A DNA stretch of 64,000 nt from the NCBI GenBank assembly GCA_965247425.1, contig OZ252023.1, forward strand, positions 2,294,001 through 2,358,000, written 5' to 3'. This document shows, one piece after another, positions 53,198-61,709 of the stretch. This DNA comes from CAZOZZ01 sp965247425. GTDB lineage: Bacteria > Acidobacteriota > Terriglobia > 20CM-2-55-15. The notes beneath the pieces were generated by a model. It made no database searches, was not told the origin of the DNA, and was given only the letters and a program-made list of their open reading frames with translations. The position numbers and the translations under genes were made by a program. Position 1 is the stretch's first letter, and every line of letters starts with the position of its first letter.

Positions 53198-54286
53198 TTA
53201 CGTGTCGTCTTCAGCTTCCCCGTTGCCGGAAAGGAGCTTTTCCCCTGACATGACAACCCGCCGAAAGCCGGGCATCGGGGTGGACCCCATCCCCCTTTGC
53301 TGCAACAACACCTTGAATCGCTCACCCATCATTGGAGGTAAGAGGAGGTTCTTCAGCGCCTGCAAGCGCCGGATAGAGGCTGCATCGCCGGCCTCGGCCA
53401 ACGGCGCCATGACGTCCAGTAAGCCGAGATCGATCAGGAAGTCCATCTGGGTGGTGTAGCCTGCCAGGCCCAGTCCCTCTTCTGATCCGATGTCGATCAA
53501 ATCAGAAAAGTTGACGTGCGCCGTCATATCCTGTTCGCCAATGTGGGTGTATGGATCTTCGCTGGTTCGATGCCGGTGATAGCACATCAACGTTCCGTTC
53601 GGGCGAGCGAAGAACTCATCACGCAAGTATCCGTAATCGATGACCAGGTGGTAGCCCCGGACCAGACTTCGGCCAATCCGCTTCATCCACCCACGTGCCT
53701 CCAGACTGAGGTCGGTCAAACATCCTTCCTCGACCGGCAGGTCGAGTTCGTTTTCCGGACTGCCCTCGACCTCCTTAAACCCTTCGGACACAAAGATCTC
53801 CTGGAGGTCTCCTCGACGCCGAACGAATCGTCGCACGGGCAAGGCATCGAAGAACTCGCTGGAGAAGACGCAGCCCTCGAAGTCGGCGGGCAACTCGTCT
53901 CGCCATTCCACATCAAACTCCCGGAGGTTGACTTCCTGACGGCGACGCATGGCCGAACTGCGTTCGATGATGAGATAGGGGAAACGGCGGCGGCCCAGGA
54001 TATGCCTGGCGAGCAATCCCTTCCCGGCCCCGATTTCGATCAGGCCGAAGGCATCCATCTTTTTTGACATGCTCAGAAAGAGATCGGCTAACAGGACTCC
54101 CAGCGCAGAATCCAGATCCGAGGCGGTATAGAAGTCGCCACCGGCTCCGATTCGATCGGAGTCGCTCGAATAGTAGCCATGTTCGGGGTGGTAGAGGACC
54201 TCGGCCATGTAACGGCTGAAAGGAATCCTGCCGTGCTCGGCGAAAAGACGCTCCAGATGCGCGATCAATTCGGGATTTCCTGTCAT
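53198..54286 (-). CDS. MidA/NDUFAF7-type SAM-dependent methyltransferase
   Basis: The 362-residue protein belongs to the DUF185/MidA family. Hallmarks are RIPFSRYMAEVLYHPEHGYY at the N-terminus, the SAM loop LIEIGAGKG (residues 82-90), the segment VFSSEFFDALPVRRF and VIDYGY. In mitochondria NDUFAF7 dimethylates an arginine of the NuoD homologue and is needed for complex I assembly. Here the gene sits inside the nuo cluster, between nuoB and nuoC, so the same job is likely. An intrinsic terminator lies between nuoB and this gene. About 350-400 residues is the family norm. Confidence 0.88.
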   Translation of the reverse strand: MTGNPELIAHLERLFAEHGRIPFSRYMAEVLYHPEHGYYSSDSDRIGAGGDFYTASDLDSALGVLLADLFLSMSKKMDAFGLIEIGAGKGLLARHILGRRRFPYLIIERSSAMRRRQEVNLREFDVEWRDELPADFEGCVFSSEFFDALPVRRFVRRRGDLQEIFVSEGFKEVEGSPENELDLPVEEGCLTDLSLEARGWMKRIGRSLVRGYHLVIDYGYLRDEFFARPNGTLMCYHRHRTSEDPYTHIGEQDMTAHVNFSDLIDIGSEEGLGLAGYTTQMDFLIDLGLLDVMAPLAEAGDAASIRRLQALKNLLLPPMMGERFKVLLQQRGMGSTPMPGFRRVVMSGEKLLSGNGEAEDDT

Positions 54287-54307
54287 AAACTACCGATCTG
54301 GCCAACG

Positions 54308-54333
54308 AAAAAAGCCCGGCAGTAACGCCGGGC
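54308..54333 (-). terminator. Intrinsic terminator between nuoB and midA
   Basis: On the minus strand GCCCGGC, loop GTTACT, GCCGGGC, then six T. It begins 23 bases after the nuoB stop, so a transcript from nuoA would be at least partly ended here. Confidence 0.85.
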
Positions 54334-54355
54334 GATGTGTTTGAGGAAACGGGGA

Positions 54356-54925
54356 TTAGATCTTCATCTTTAGGCGGTCCATTTCTTCGAGGGCCGCCTG
54401 GGCGATCCGCTGATCGTCTTTGATATCGTCCAGGCGGGCGTCGGTCGGCGTTTTTGCGATCGTCATCCGGTCGATTTTGTCCTGGAGCCGCATCAGACCA
54501 TACAGCAAAGCCTCTGGCCGGGGTGGACATCCGGGGACATACACGTCGACCGGAACGACATGGTCGACGCCCTGCAGTACCGAATAGGTGTCAAACGGGC
54601 CGCCCACGTTCGAGCAGGCCCCCATGGAGATGACCCACTTCGGATCCGGCATCTGGTCGTACACCCGCCGGACGACAGGAGCCATCTTGAGCGTGACGGT
54701 ACCGGCTACGATCATCAGATCGGACTGCCGCGGACTCGGACGGAAAATTCCGGCCCCGAATCGATCCATGTCGAAACGGGAAGCGCCGGTGGCCATCATC
54801 TCGATTGCGCAACAGGCCAGACCGAACGTCATGGGCCAGAGGGCGGACTTGCGCGCCCAGTTGAAGACGGTGTCTACCGACGTCGTGATGATGTTCTTTT
54901 CAAACCGATTATCGATCCAAGCCAT
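54356..54925 (-). CDS. nuoB: NADH-quinone oxidoreductase subunit B
   Basis: The 189-residue subunit holds cluster N2, the last iron-sulfur centre before quinone. The cysteines are in GLACCAIEMM, SMGACSNVGGPF and VPGCPPRPEALLYG. The segment RQSDLMIVAGTVTLKMAPVV is standard. A C-terminal acidic helix of about 35 residues follows. Confidence 0.95.
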   Translation of the reverse strand: MAWIDNRFEKNIITTSVDTVFNWARKSALWPMTFGLACCAIEMMATGASRFDMDRFGAGIFRPSPRQSDLMIVAGTVTLKMAPVVRRVYDQMPDPKWVISMGACSNVGGPFDTYSVLQGVDHVVPVDVYVPGCPPRPEALLYGLMRLQDKIDRMTIAKTPTDARLDDIKDDQRIAQAALEEMDRLKMKI

Positions 54926-54940
54926 TCAATGCTCCAATCC

Positions 54941-55104
54941 TAGGAGCCTGCGCGGCAGAAGAGATCGTAGCGAGAAAGTGGAGAATCGAGGCCAGATTTT
55001 CTCGATTTTGAGGCGAATAGTGGTTCTATTCAACGAAAAATCGGGGGAATATGGACCGATTATACCGCTTTTGCAGTAGGTCTCTTCTGCCGCACAGGCT
55101 CCTA
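54941..55104. mobile_element. MITE-like element between nuoA and nuoB
   Basis: The 164-base segment has terminal inverted repeats of 24 bases (54941-54964 and 55081-55104) that differ at one position. They read TAGGAGCCTG at the outside and end GGCAGAAGAGA. The repeats may be bounded by a TA dinucleotide on each side, as for IS630/mariner-type MITEs. The interior has no reading frame. The nuoA stop codon (TAG) lies in the right end. Confidence 0.7.
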
Positions 55105-55467
55105 AGCCCATTCGATGGCGCCTTTCTTGATGATCCACACGTACCCGACGATCAGGATTCCGAGGAAGACAAACATCTCGATCAGACCAAACAGGGCCAA
55201 CTGCTTGTAAATCACCGCCCAGGGGAATAGAAAAATCGTCTCGACGTCGAAAACCACGAACAGAATAGCAACCAGGTAGTACCGGATGGCATATCTGTCG
55301 TGAGCTTCACCTTCCGGATCCACCCCGCATTCGTACGGCATCAACTTACCCGCACCGCCCGTCTGAGGGCGTACCAGCCTGGCGAACGCCAGCGTCACGA
55401 TGGGAAACATGAAGGCTATTCCGAGAAAGATAAATATCGGAATGTACAGTGGCAGCGTATCTTGCAT
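55102..55467 (-). CDS. nuoA: NADH-quinone oxidoreductase subunit A
   Basis: The 121-residue subunit with three helices has the conserved loop PYECGVDPEGEAHDRYAIRY and the FVVFDVETIFLFPWAV helix. Its stop codon is formed in the border of the MITE-like element, so the native last codons may have been altered slightly. Confidence 0.93.
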   Translation of the reverse strand: MQDTLPLYIPIFIFLGIAFMFPIVTLAFARLVRPQTGGAGKLMPYECGVDPEGEAHDRYAIRYYLVAILFVVFDVETIFLFPWAVIYKQLALFGLIEMFVFLGILIVGYVWIIKKGAIEWA

Positions 55468-55475
55468 TTTCTATA

Positions 55476-55550
55476 AGTGGCCAGTGGCCATCGGTCAGTG
55501 GTCAGTTGAGAGCCCTTCCCCCAACTGACCACTGACCACTAACCACTCAA
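55476..55550. repeat. Inverted heptanucleotide arrays upstream of nuoA
   Basis: gtggccagtggccatcggtc and agtggtcagttg are followed after 14 bases by the inverse array ccaactgaccactgaccact and aaccact. It forms a near-perfect hairpin of GACCACT units between the mogA stop and nuoA. No clear nuo promoter is recognised in this gap. Confidence 0.7.
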
Positions 55551-55628
55551 GCCAACTCACCCGTTACGGTGAATTCGACAGTATAGCCTCAAAACCCCAG
55601 TAACCGAAACTCGAAGTCTATCTCCCCC

Positions 55629-56123
55629 CTATTCCCCACAGTCCAACGATGATTCTCCGAGTACCTGGATCGCATGACCGAGAATGGGAACCAGAGCTTT
55701 GAGGGATTCGCGGACGCCTTTCAAGCTACCCGGAAGGTTGACGATCAACGTCGATGACCGAACGCCGACCACTCCTCTGGACAACGCCGCCCTGGGCGTC
55801 GCTTTCAGGCCTTCCAGACGCATCAACTCGGCCATACCGGGCACTTCCCGATCGATGATCCGCTTCGTGGCCTCGGGTGTGACGTCGCGCGGGGACAGCC
55901 CCGTACCACCCGTCGTCACGACGATACCCAGGTGTTCCCGGTCGCTAGCAAGGCGTAAACGATTCTGAATCTGTGTCCGTTCGTCCGCCAGGACCTCGAT
56001 GCCGGCAACCTCAAAACCAGCTTCTTCCAGAATGCGTCGGGCTTCCGGCCCCGAAAGGTCCTCGCGTCTCCCCTGGGCACCGGAGTCACTGATTGTCAGA
56101 ACAAGAGCGGATCCGAGGCTCAT
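55629..56123 (-). CDS. mogA: Molybdopterin adenylyltransferase-type protein MogA/MoaB
   Basis: The 164-residue protein of the MogA/MoaB family adenylates molybdopterin before metal insertion. The pterin-binding segment VVTTGGTGLSPRDVTPEAT and the VRSSTLIVNLPGSLKGVRES segment are diagnostic. I use the ATG at 56123, overlapping the moaC stop by ATGA. Whether it acts as MogA or MoaB cannot be decided by eye. Confidence 0.88.
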   Translation of the reverse strand: MSLGSALVLTISDSGAQGRREDLSGPEARRILEEAGFEVAGIEVLADERTQIQNRLRLASDREHLGIVVTTGGTGLSPRDVTPEATKRIIDREVPGMAELMRLEGLKATPRAALSRGVVGVRSSTLIVNLPGSLKGVRESLKALVPILGHAIQVLGESSLDCGE

Positions 56124-56602
56124 GTGGTGTCTCCACACTTCCAGCTTCCGCTCTTACCTCCGGTCTTTTCGAGCAGACGCACAGGCCCGATGACCACTCC
56201 CTTGTCGACGGCCTTCGACATGTCGTACAGCGTGAGGGCGGCGACCGATGCCGCAACGAGAGCTTCCATCTCCACACCGGTCTCGGCCAGGGTTCGGGCG
56301 GAGGTCTCCACACGAGCGCCGTTGTCGGTCAGCTCGATTGAAACGTCAATTTGGGTCAAAGGGAGAGGATGGCACAGAGGAATCAGATCGGAAGTCTTCT
56401 TCGCCGCCAGTATGCCCGCAATCCTTGCAACTTCAAAAGGATCACCCTTGGGCAGGGTTTTCTTTCGCAACCGATCCAGAAGCTGGTCGCTCATTCCGAC
56501 CATCGCCTCCGCACGAGCCGTTCGCGCGGTACGGGCCTTCCCTCCGACATCGACCATGCGGGCCCGGCCATGCTCATCGATGTGGGTCAAGTCGTCGGGC
56601 AA
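56120..56602 (-). CDS. moaC: Cyclic pyranopterin monophosphate synthase
   Basis: The 160-residue enzyme makes cyclic pyranopterin monophosphate, an early step of molybdenum cofactor synthesis. The start LTHIDEHGRARMVDVGGK, then AAKKTSDLIPLCHPLPLT, then GVEMEALVAASVAALTLYDM and the final DKGVVIGPVRLLEKTGGKSG are all standard. moaA is not in the window. The gene is co-transcribed with moeA upstream and mogA downstream. Confidence 0.93.
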   Translation of the reverse strand: MPDDLTHIDEHGRARMVDVGGKARTARTARAEAMVGMSDQLLDRLRKKTLPKGDPFEVARIAGILAAKKTSDLIPLCHPLPLTQIDVSIELTDNGARVETSARTLAETGVEMEALVAASVAALTLYDMSKAVDKGVVIGPVRLLEKTGGKSGSWKCGDTT

Positions 56603-56615
56603 TCGGTACTCCTCG

Positions 56616-57839
56616 TCAACAATCTCCGGCTATCGGTATAAACTTCACCGCTGTGCCGGCTCCCAGATGCCCTTCCTGGCGGGGCAGGAGGACGTAAGCA
56701 TTGGCCTGAGACAAGCCTACCAGATCCGAAGAGCCTTTCCACTGGACCCGTGACAATCGATAAGCCCCATCTTCAAATCGTACCGACGCGGGCAGGCATC
56801 CGAACCGGACCGGATCACACCTGAATTCCTCCTTGAGGATCGCCTCCAGAACAGTCCCCTCCAGATCGGAGGCCTGCAACAACAAGCGGATCAGAGGACG
56901 GACAAAAAGCTCGAATGAGACCATGGTAGAAACCGGATTTCCGGGCAAGCCGAAGACGAAAGTCTTGTCCCGGTGGCCGAAGACCGTGGGCTTTCCAGGC
57001 TTCATCGCAACTTTGTCGAACAAGACCTCGACACCGAATTCATCAAAGATTCCCTCGACCAGATCGTACTTGCCCATGGATACACCGCCTGAAGCCAGGA
57101 GAATGTCCCGCTTCAGACCTTCGCCGATCTTCTCCCGAAGATCGGCCACGTTGTCCCTAGCAATCCCGAGCATTTCGGGCTGTCCGCCGGCCTGGAGGAT
57201 CTGGCCATAGAGCGTGTAGCTGTTGCTGTTGCGTATTTGATCCCGGCCGGGTTGTCGATCGACATCGACCAGTTCGTCCCCGGTCGAAATGATGGCGACC
57301 CGGGGTCTGGCGGAAACCGACACCTGGGACTTTCCGACCGTGGCGAGGATGCCGAGGTCCGAAGTTCGAATCCCGCGGCCGGTGGGTAGAATCAAATCAC
57401 CACGGCGGGCCTCGGTGCCCTCGGGCTGGATGTTCTCACCGCCTCTGGCCCCGCACCGGATACGAACGATGTCGCGGGAGGGCCGTTCGGTATATTCGAC
57501 CATGACAACCGCATCGGCGCCTTCGGGAACCGAGGCCCCGGTCATGATCTCGCAACATTCCCCGTCGCCAACCGATCCTTCGAAAGACTGCCCGGCCCTG
57601 GATTCACCGACAACCGCGAGATCCGTACCGTCGTCCGATAGATCGGAAACACGAAGCGCGAAGCCATCTTTTATGGATCGGTCGAAAGGGGGCGAATCCG
57701 CATCGGCGCGTGCATCTTCGCGAAGGATCCGCCCCACCGAAGTCAAAAGCGGAACAGCCTCCGCGGGCATGAAGTCGGGACCGATTTTTGATCGCGCGAT
57801 AGAGGTGACGATTCCCAACCCCTCCTCGATCGAAATCAT
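56616..57839 (-). CDS. moeA: Molybdopterin molybdenumtransferase
   Basis: MoeA (407 residues) inserts molybdate into adenylated molybdopterin. SPPFDRSIKDGFAL at the start, CCEIMTGASVPEGADAVVM, IISTGDEL, then GGVSMGKYD and VFGLPGNPVSTMVSFELF are typical. It overlaps the upstream membrane-protein gene by ATGA and precedes moaC by 13 bases. Confidence 0.93.
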   Translation of the reverse strand: MISIEEGLGIVTSIARSKIGPDFMPAEAVPLLTSVGRILREDARADADSPPFDRSIKDGFALRVSDLSDDGTDLAVVGESRAGQSFEGSVGDGECCEIMTGASVPEGADAVVMVEYTERPSRDIVRIRCGARGGENIQPEGTEARRGDLILPTGRGIRTSDLGILATVGKSQVSVSARPRVAIISTGDELVDVDRQPGRDQIRNSNSYTLYGQILQAGGQPEMLGIARDNVADLREKIGEGLKRDILLASGGVSMGKYDLVEGIFDEFGVEVLFDKVAMKPGKPTVFGHRDKTFVFGLPGNPVSTMVSFELFVRPLIRLLLQASDLEGTVLEAILKEEFRCDPVRFGCLPASVRFEDGAYRLSRVQWKGSSDLVGLSQANAYVLLPRQEGHLGAGTAVKFIPIAGDC

Positions 57840-58189
57840 CGTGCGAACGTCTCCGATGTATGTCGAGAATCGAATGAGAGCTCATGCTGGTAGAACTGCA
57901 GGTCGATGGGAACCTTGTAACTGATCTCAACCGTCAGGATCACCCCATCGCGGGTTACCGTGACGCTGTCGGACGTGACCGGAATGCCGAATTCGGATGC
58001 TTCGGCCATAATCGAGGTCTTCATCACCTGCGGCGAACGGCCACGGGTTCCCGAGAACTTCAGGACCTGGCGGACAGCATCATTGAACTGGTAGGCGTTG
58101 ACATAGACAGGAACGTACTTCACGCCCAGAAACACCACTATGACGAGGGCAATAACGTAGGATGTGCCACGCGGCAGGAGGCCAAACAT
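57836..58189 (-). CDS. Small membrane-anchored protein, possibly DUF4845 type
   Basis: The 117-residue protein has one N-terminal helix (SYVIALVIVVFLGVKYVPVY) followed by an extracytoplasmic domain with the strand-rich segment TVTRDGVILTVEISYKVPID. This resembles DUF4845-like anchored proteins. It overlaps the moeA start by ATGA. Function is unknown and a molybdenum link rests only on the operon. It is divergent from glyA. Confidence 0.6.
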   Translation of the reverse strand: MFGLLPRGTSYVIALVIVVFLGVKYVPVYVNAYQFNDAVRQVLKFSGTRGRSPQVMKTSIMAEASEFGIPVTSDSVTVTRDGVILTVEISYKVPIDLQFYQHELSFDSRHTSETFAR

Positions 58190-58237
58190 GATGCGGAATT
58201 ATAGCACAGCATGTTAGAGTGAACCGCGGAGGGAGCG

Positions 58238-59512
58238 ATGAAGAATCAAGCTGTCGGACGGCCTGTCGACACCCCATTAAAAGATTTAGATTCAGATATT
58301 TACGAAGCAATAAAGAATGAAGAACGGAGACAGTCCGACGGCCTGGAACTGATCGCCTCGGAGAACTTTACGTACCAGGCCGTACTCGAAACGACGGGTT
58401 CGGTATTCACGAACAAGTACGCTGAAGGCTATCCGGGCCGTCGCTACTACGGCGGTTGTGAATTCGCCGATGTCGTCGAACGCCTGGCCATCGACCGCGC
58501 AAAGACTCTATTTGGGGCCGAGCACGTCAACGTCCAGCCCCATTCGGGCAGCCAGGCCAACATGGCCGTGTACCTGACGGCACTTAAACCCGGCGACACG
58601 ATCCTCGGGATGAACCTGTCGCACGGTGGGCACCTGACACACGGACACCCTCTGAATTTTTCAGGAAAGTACTACAACGTGGTCCCTTACGGTGTTCGCG
58701 AGGATACCGAGAGAATCGACTACGACGAAATCGAGAAACTGGCGCGTGAACACAAACCACGGATGATCGTCGTCGGCGCCAGCGCCTACCCCCGGATCAT
58801 CGATTTCGAAAGGATCGCGGTTGTCGCGAAAGAGGTGGGCGCGCTGGTGATGGCCGACATCGCTCACATTGCCGGCCTGGTTGCAGCCGGTGAACATCCC
58901 AGCCCGGTCCCGCACTTTGAGTTCGTGACCAGCACGACTCACAAGACCCTGAGGGGCCCCCGTAGCGGCCTGGTCATGTGTCGCGAAGAATTTCGCAAGG
59001 GTGTCAACCGTTCGGTTTTCCCGGAAATGCAGGGAGGCCCCCTCGTTCACGTGATCGCAGCCAAGGCGATCTGCTTCAAGGAAGCGGCAACGAATGATTT
59101 CCGGAATTACATCCGCCAGGTGATTTCGAACGCGAAGACTCTGGCCGAGGGGATCGCGTCACGAGGTTTCCGCATCGTCTCGGGCGGCACCGACACCCAC
59201 CTGATGCTCGTGGACGTTTTCTCGAAAGGCATCGATGGGGCCGAGGCCGAACAGGCACTGGAGCGGGCGGGAATCACGGTCAACAAGAACACCATACCTT
59301 TCGACACCAACCCACCCATGAAACCCAGCGGCATCCGGATTGGAACTCCCGCCCTGACAACCCGTGGCATGGGCGAATCCGAAATGGCGACGATCGGAAA
59401 CTGGATCGGAGATGTCCTCGAACATATCGACGACGAAACTACGATCTCGCGAATCCGAGGATCCGTCAGCGAGTTGTGCGCGGGATTCCCACTTTACGCG
59501 GGGCGGGAGTAG
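58238..59512 (+). CDS. glyA: Serine hydroxymethyltransferase
   Basis: This PLP enzyme (424 residues) converts serine and tetrahydrofolate to glycine and 5,10-methylene-tetrahydrofolate. Diagnostic parts are LELIASENFTYQAVLETTGS, YAEGYPGRRYYGGCEF, and the Schiff-base lysine in TSTTHKTLRGPRSG (about residue 236). The ribosome-binding site GGAGGGAG is five bases before the ATG. Upstream is the divergent membrane-protein gene with only 48 bases between. Confidence 0.95.
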   Translation: MKNQAVGRPVDTPLKDLDSDIYEAIKNEERRQSDGLELIASENFTYQAVLETTGSVFTNKYAEGYPGRRYYGGCEFADVVERLAIDRAKTLFGAEHVNVQPHSGSQANMAVYLTALKPGDTILGMNLSHGGHLTHGHPLNFSGKYYNVVPYGVREDTERIDYDEIEKLAREHKPRMIVVGASAYPRIIDFERIAVVAKEVGALVMADIAHIAGLVAAGEHPSPVPHFEFVTSTTHKTLRGPRSGLVMCREEFRKGVNRSVFPEMQGGPLVHVIAAKAICFKEAATNDFRNYIRQVISNAKTLAEGIASRGFRIVSGGTDTHLMLVDVFSKGIDGAEAEQALERAGITVNKNTIPFDTNPPMKPSGIRIGTPALTTRGMGESEMATIGNWIGDVLEHIDDETTISRIRGSVSELCAGFPLYAGRE

Positions 59513-59535
59513 GACCCCGGAGTCATGGAGCCCGT

Positions 59536-59816
59536 GGTGGAAGTCTGTAGGGTCGCGCGCAGGGGTATTCGGGTCACAGGCGCGAAATGAGGAGCGGAAC
59601 GATGCTTTGTCATCGTGACCGACGAATGACAAAGCCTGTGGCCCGAAGACCCCTGCGCCCTTCGGGTTACGACGGCATGGGGCCAGCTGCGGCGTTGCCA
59701 CTCCTAGATCGATGAAGAGCATCGACGTCTTCGATGGGAACCATCGCCGTCGTCGTGGCGCCTTGCATCTAGACTAGCCCCATGGCGCTCGTAACGCGAC
59801 CCTACAGACTTCCACC
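59536..59816. other. Large nested inverted-repeat structure downstream of glyA
   Basis: A perfect 22-bp closing stem (59536-59557 with 59795-59816) encloses two further stems. One is 25 bp (59557-59581 with 59634-59658, one mismatch and one G-T) topped by a hairpin GCTTTGTCAT / ATGACAAAGC. The other (59666-59683 with 59777-59795) is GTTACGA / TCGTAAC plus CATGGGGC / GCCCCATG, enclosing small hairpins such as CGATGG-GAA-CCATCG and CTAGAT / ATCTAG. No reading frame explains it. It could be a structured RNA, a folded DNA element or a compound repeat. Confidence 0.6.
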
Positions 59817-59993
59817 CAGCCATTTCGGAAGTCAGGGAGGACGGAGTGTCTGGAAGGGGCTCTGGAAGGGAAAAGGTCGAGGAGGGAGAGGAATTTGAAG
59901 TGAGGGGTATTTTCGAGAGACAGGTATCCGTAGCGGGTCCAGCCCGGTGATTGGGGTCAGGCAGGCGCGTGGAGACCAGGGAAACGAGTCAGT

Positions 59994-61187
59994 TCAGCTG
60001 GAGTCGGCTGGGGTTGGGGCAGACAGAGCGAGGCGAAGCAAACGAAGAAGCTCGATGGAGGTATGCGGGCGATGGCGCCCGCGATGCAAATGACGCAATC
60101 GATACAGACGTTCGATCGTGAGAGCCAGGCTTATGAGGAGCCAGTGGAGAAGCAAGCTGTTGGCGTGGTGATGGGGGATATGGGCCATCCCATAACGGTT
60201 CTTGGCATCGTTGAAACCTTGGTTTTCGACTTCCCAACGACTCTTGGCCATGCGAAATAAAGTGGGCGCTCCCACTTGGTTCATCGAGAAATTGGTCAGC
60301 CAGTAGGCTTCGACCACCGATCCATCGGGTTTCTCTTGCCGGTAGCGGATCACGCGCACGGTCGGCCAGTTCAATCGGCCCCAGGGATCGAAGTCGTCTG
60401 CATCCCAGATTTCCACCCGATCGGCTCCATCCTTGAAAACCCGGGACGGCGGCTGACAAGCAAACCGGCTTTTGGCGGCGTTGAACAAGCTCGGAAGATT
60501 GGCTTTGAGACGGACGATGGTCTTCAATCCCAACTCGTCGGCCAAGTGCAGGAACGGAGCCGACGCATAGCCCCCATCGACAACAACATAATCGGCAAAA
60601 CGCGGCCCCAACTGCCCCACCACCCGACGAAGCAGTCGTTGCCCCCCCGACCATTCGCTATCCCCACTACCGTAGGGTTCCACATCGACCGGTAAAGTGA
60701 ACCCGGTGCCCACGATGGTGGCCATCACGACGTGGTGTAAGTAGGTGGTCACCTCCCCCTCGGCGTTGCGATGGGGTCGACACCACTGACACCCGGCCTC
60801 ACCGACACGCCCCACGGTTGTCCCGTCCAGCGCCAGGCCGATGAATCGGCAATCGTCGAACGCTTTATTGCGCTTGGCCTGCTTGATGGCTGTGGTCAAC
60901 GCGCCGCGCGTGAATTCCGGATTCAGCTTCTCGGTAAAATAGCCCAGCGTGTCGTCGCTAAAGCGGCGTCCGATTCCCAAGGCCCGACACGCCGAGGATC
61001 GTGCGAGCGACTCGATGGCCAGGAAGCTCGATTCCCGCAGCAGATACCCGATCACCAGAGACCAGATCAGATGCCCACTTCCGATCTGCGGTCGCACCCG
61101 CCCATCTCCGGGGTGATTCAAATACCCCTTCAGCCGCAAACACTTTCGCGCGTACCGTCGTATCCCTCGTGCCGACGGACCTTTCAC
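59994..61187 (-). CDS. DDE transposase (IS4-like), second gene of the element
   Basis: The 397-residue protein resembles IS4/ISNCY-type DDE transposases: LALDGTTVGRVGEAGCQWC with a first acidic residue, VVDGGYASAPFLHLADELGL with the second, and KSRWEVENQGFNDAKNRYGM carrying the YREK-like Glu helix. It overlaps the DUF6788 gene by ATGA. All parts look intact, so the element could be active. Confidence 0.8.
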   Translation of the reverse strand: MKGPSARGIRRYARKCLRLKGYLNHPGDGRVRPQIGSGHLIWSLVIGYLLRESSFLAIESLARSSACRALGIGRRFSDDTLGYFTEKLNPEFTRGALTTAIKQAKRNKAFDDCRFIGLALDGTTVGRVGEAGCQWCRPHRNAEGEVTTYLHHVVMATIVGTGFTLPVDVEPYGSGDSEWSGGQRLLRRVVGQLGPRFADYVVVDGGYASAPFLHLADELGLKTIVRLKANLPSLFNAAKSRFACQPPSRVFKDGADRVEIWDADDFDPWGRLNWPTVRVIRYRQEKPDGSVVEAYWLTNFSMNQVGAPTLFRMAKSRWEVENQGFNDAKNRYGMAHIPHHHANSLLLHWLLISLALTIERLYRLRHLHRGRHRPHTSIELLRLLRLALSAPTPADSS

Positions 61188-61570
61188 CGGCGCTTCCGCT
61201 TCTCACGTTGTTGCTGGCGCTCCAGCACCAACAACTTCGCGTTCGCTGTCAGCACCTCCCGGATCGCATCCTGAAACTCCCTTCCCGCTCCGACACGCTT
61301 TTGAATCTCCTCAACCATGGCAGCTGGAACGTGTTCGACATGCTTCTTCCCGTCCATCATGAATGTCCAGGACCAGGATGGGTGCCCTTCACCCGACACA
61401 CACCGGCACGTCGGCTTACCGCACCGGGTGTAACTAATCGACACCGAGCCAGGCAGCAAACCGTCGGGTATCTCATGGCGCTCGATCAGGCTGTACTTCC
61501 GCCGTCGCAGTCGCGACGCAACCGCTCCCCTTACCTGATTCAACTCAAGCCATATCTTTTTCTTCTTCAT
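61184..61570 (-). CDS. DUF6788-type protein of the insertion sequence
   Basis: About 128 residues include a small zinc-finger-like motif (SISYTRCGKPTCRCVSGEGH) followed by a basic helix (VPAAMVEEIQKRVGAGREFQ) and a coiled end. Such proteins often precede DDE transposase genes and are thought to help bind DNA. The ATG at 61570 is followed by a run of lysines. It is co-translated with the transposase. Confidence 0.65.
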   Translation of the reverse strand: MKKKKIWLELNQVRGAVASRLRRRKYSLIERHEIPDGLLPGSVSISYTRCGKPTCRCVSGEGHPSWSWTFMMDGKKHVEHVPAAMVEEIQKRVGAGREFQDAIREVLTANAKLLVLERQQQREKRKRR

Positions 61571-61709
61571 CTGACGGTATATATACCACAAGATACCGCC
61601 GACACCATATCGATTTCAACAATGCGAAAATAGAACTTCCTTAACAATGGGTTTGAATTCGACTCAAATGCCCGCTGGCCGGGCCTCATTCAACTTCGAC
61701 CGAGCTGCT

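Noticed and set aside
59513..59816. Glycine riboswitch or CRISPR-like array near glyA
   Set aside because: The structure is downstream of glyA, has no tandem aptamer look, and there are no evenly spaced direct repeats with unique spacers. No cas genes are present in the window.
59536..59816. Retron msr-msd RNA
   Set aside because: Inverted closing repeats fit loosely, but there is no reverse transcriptase gene nearby.
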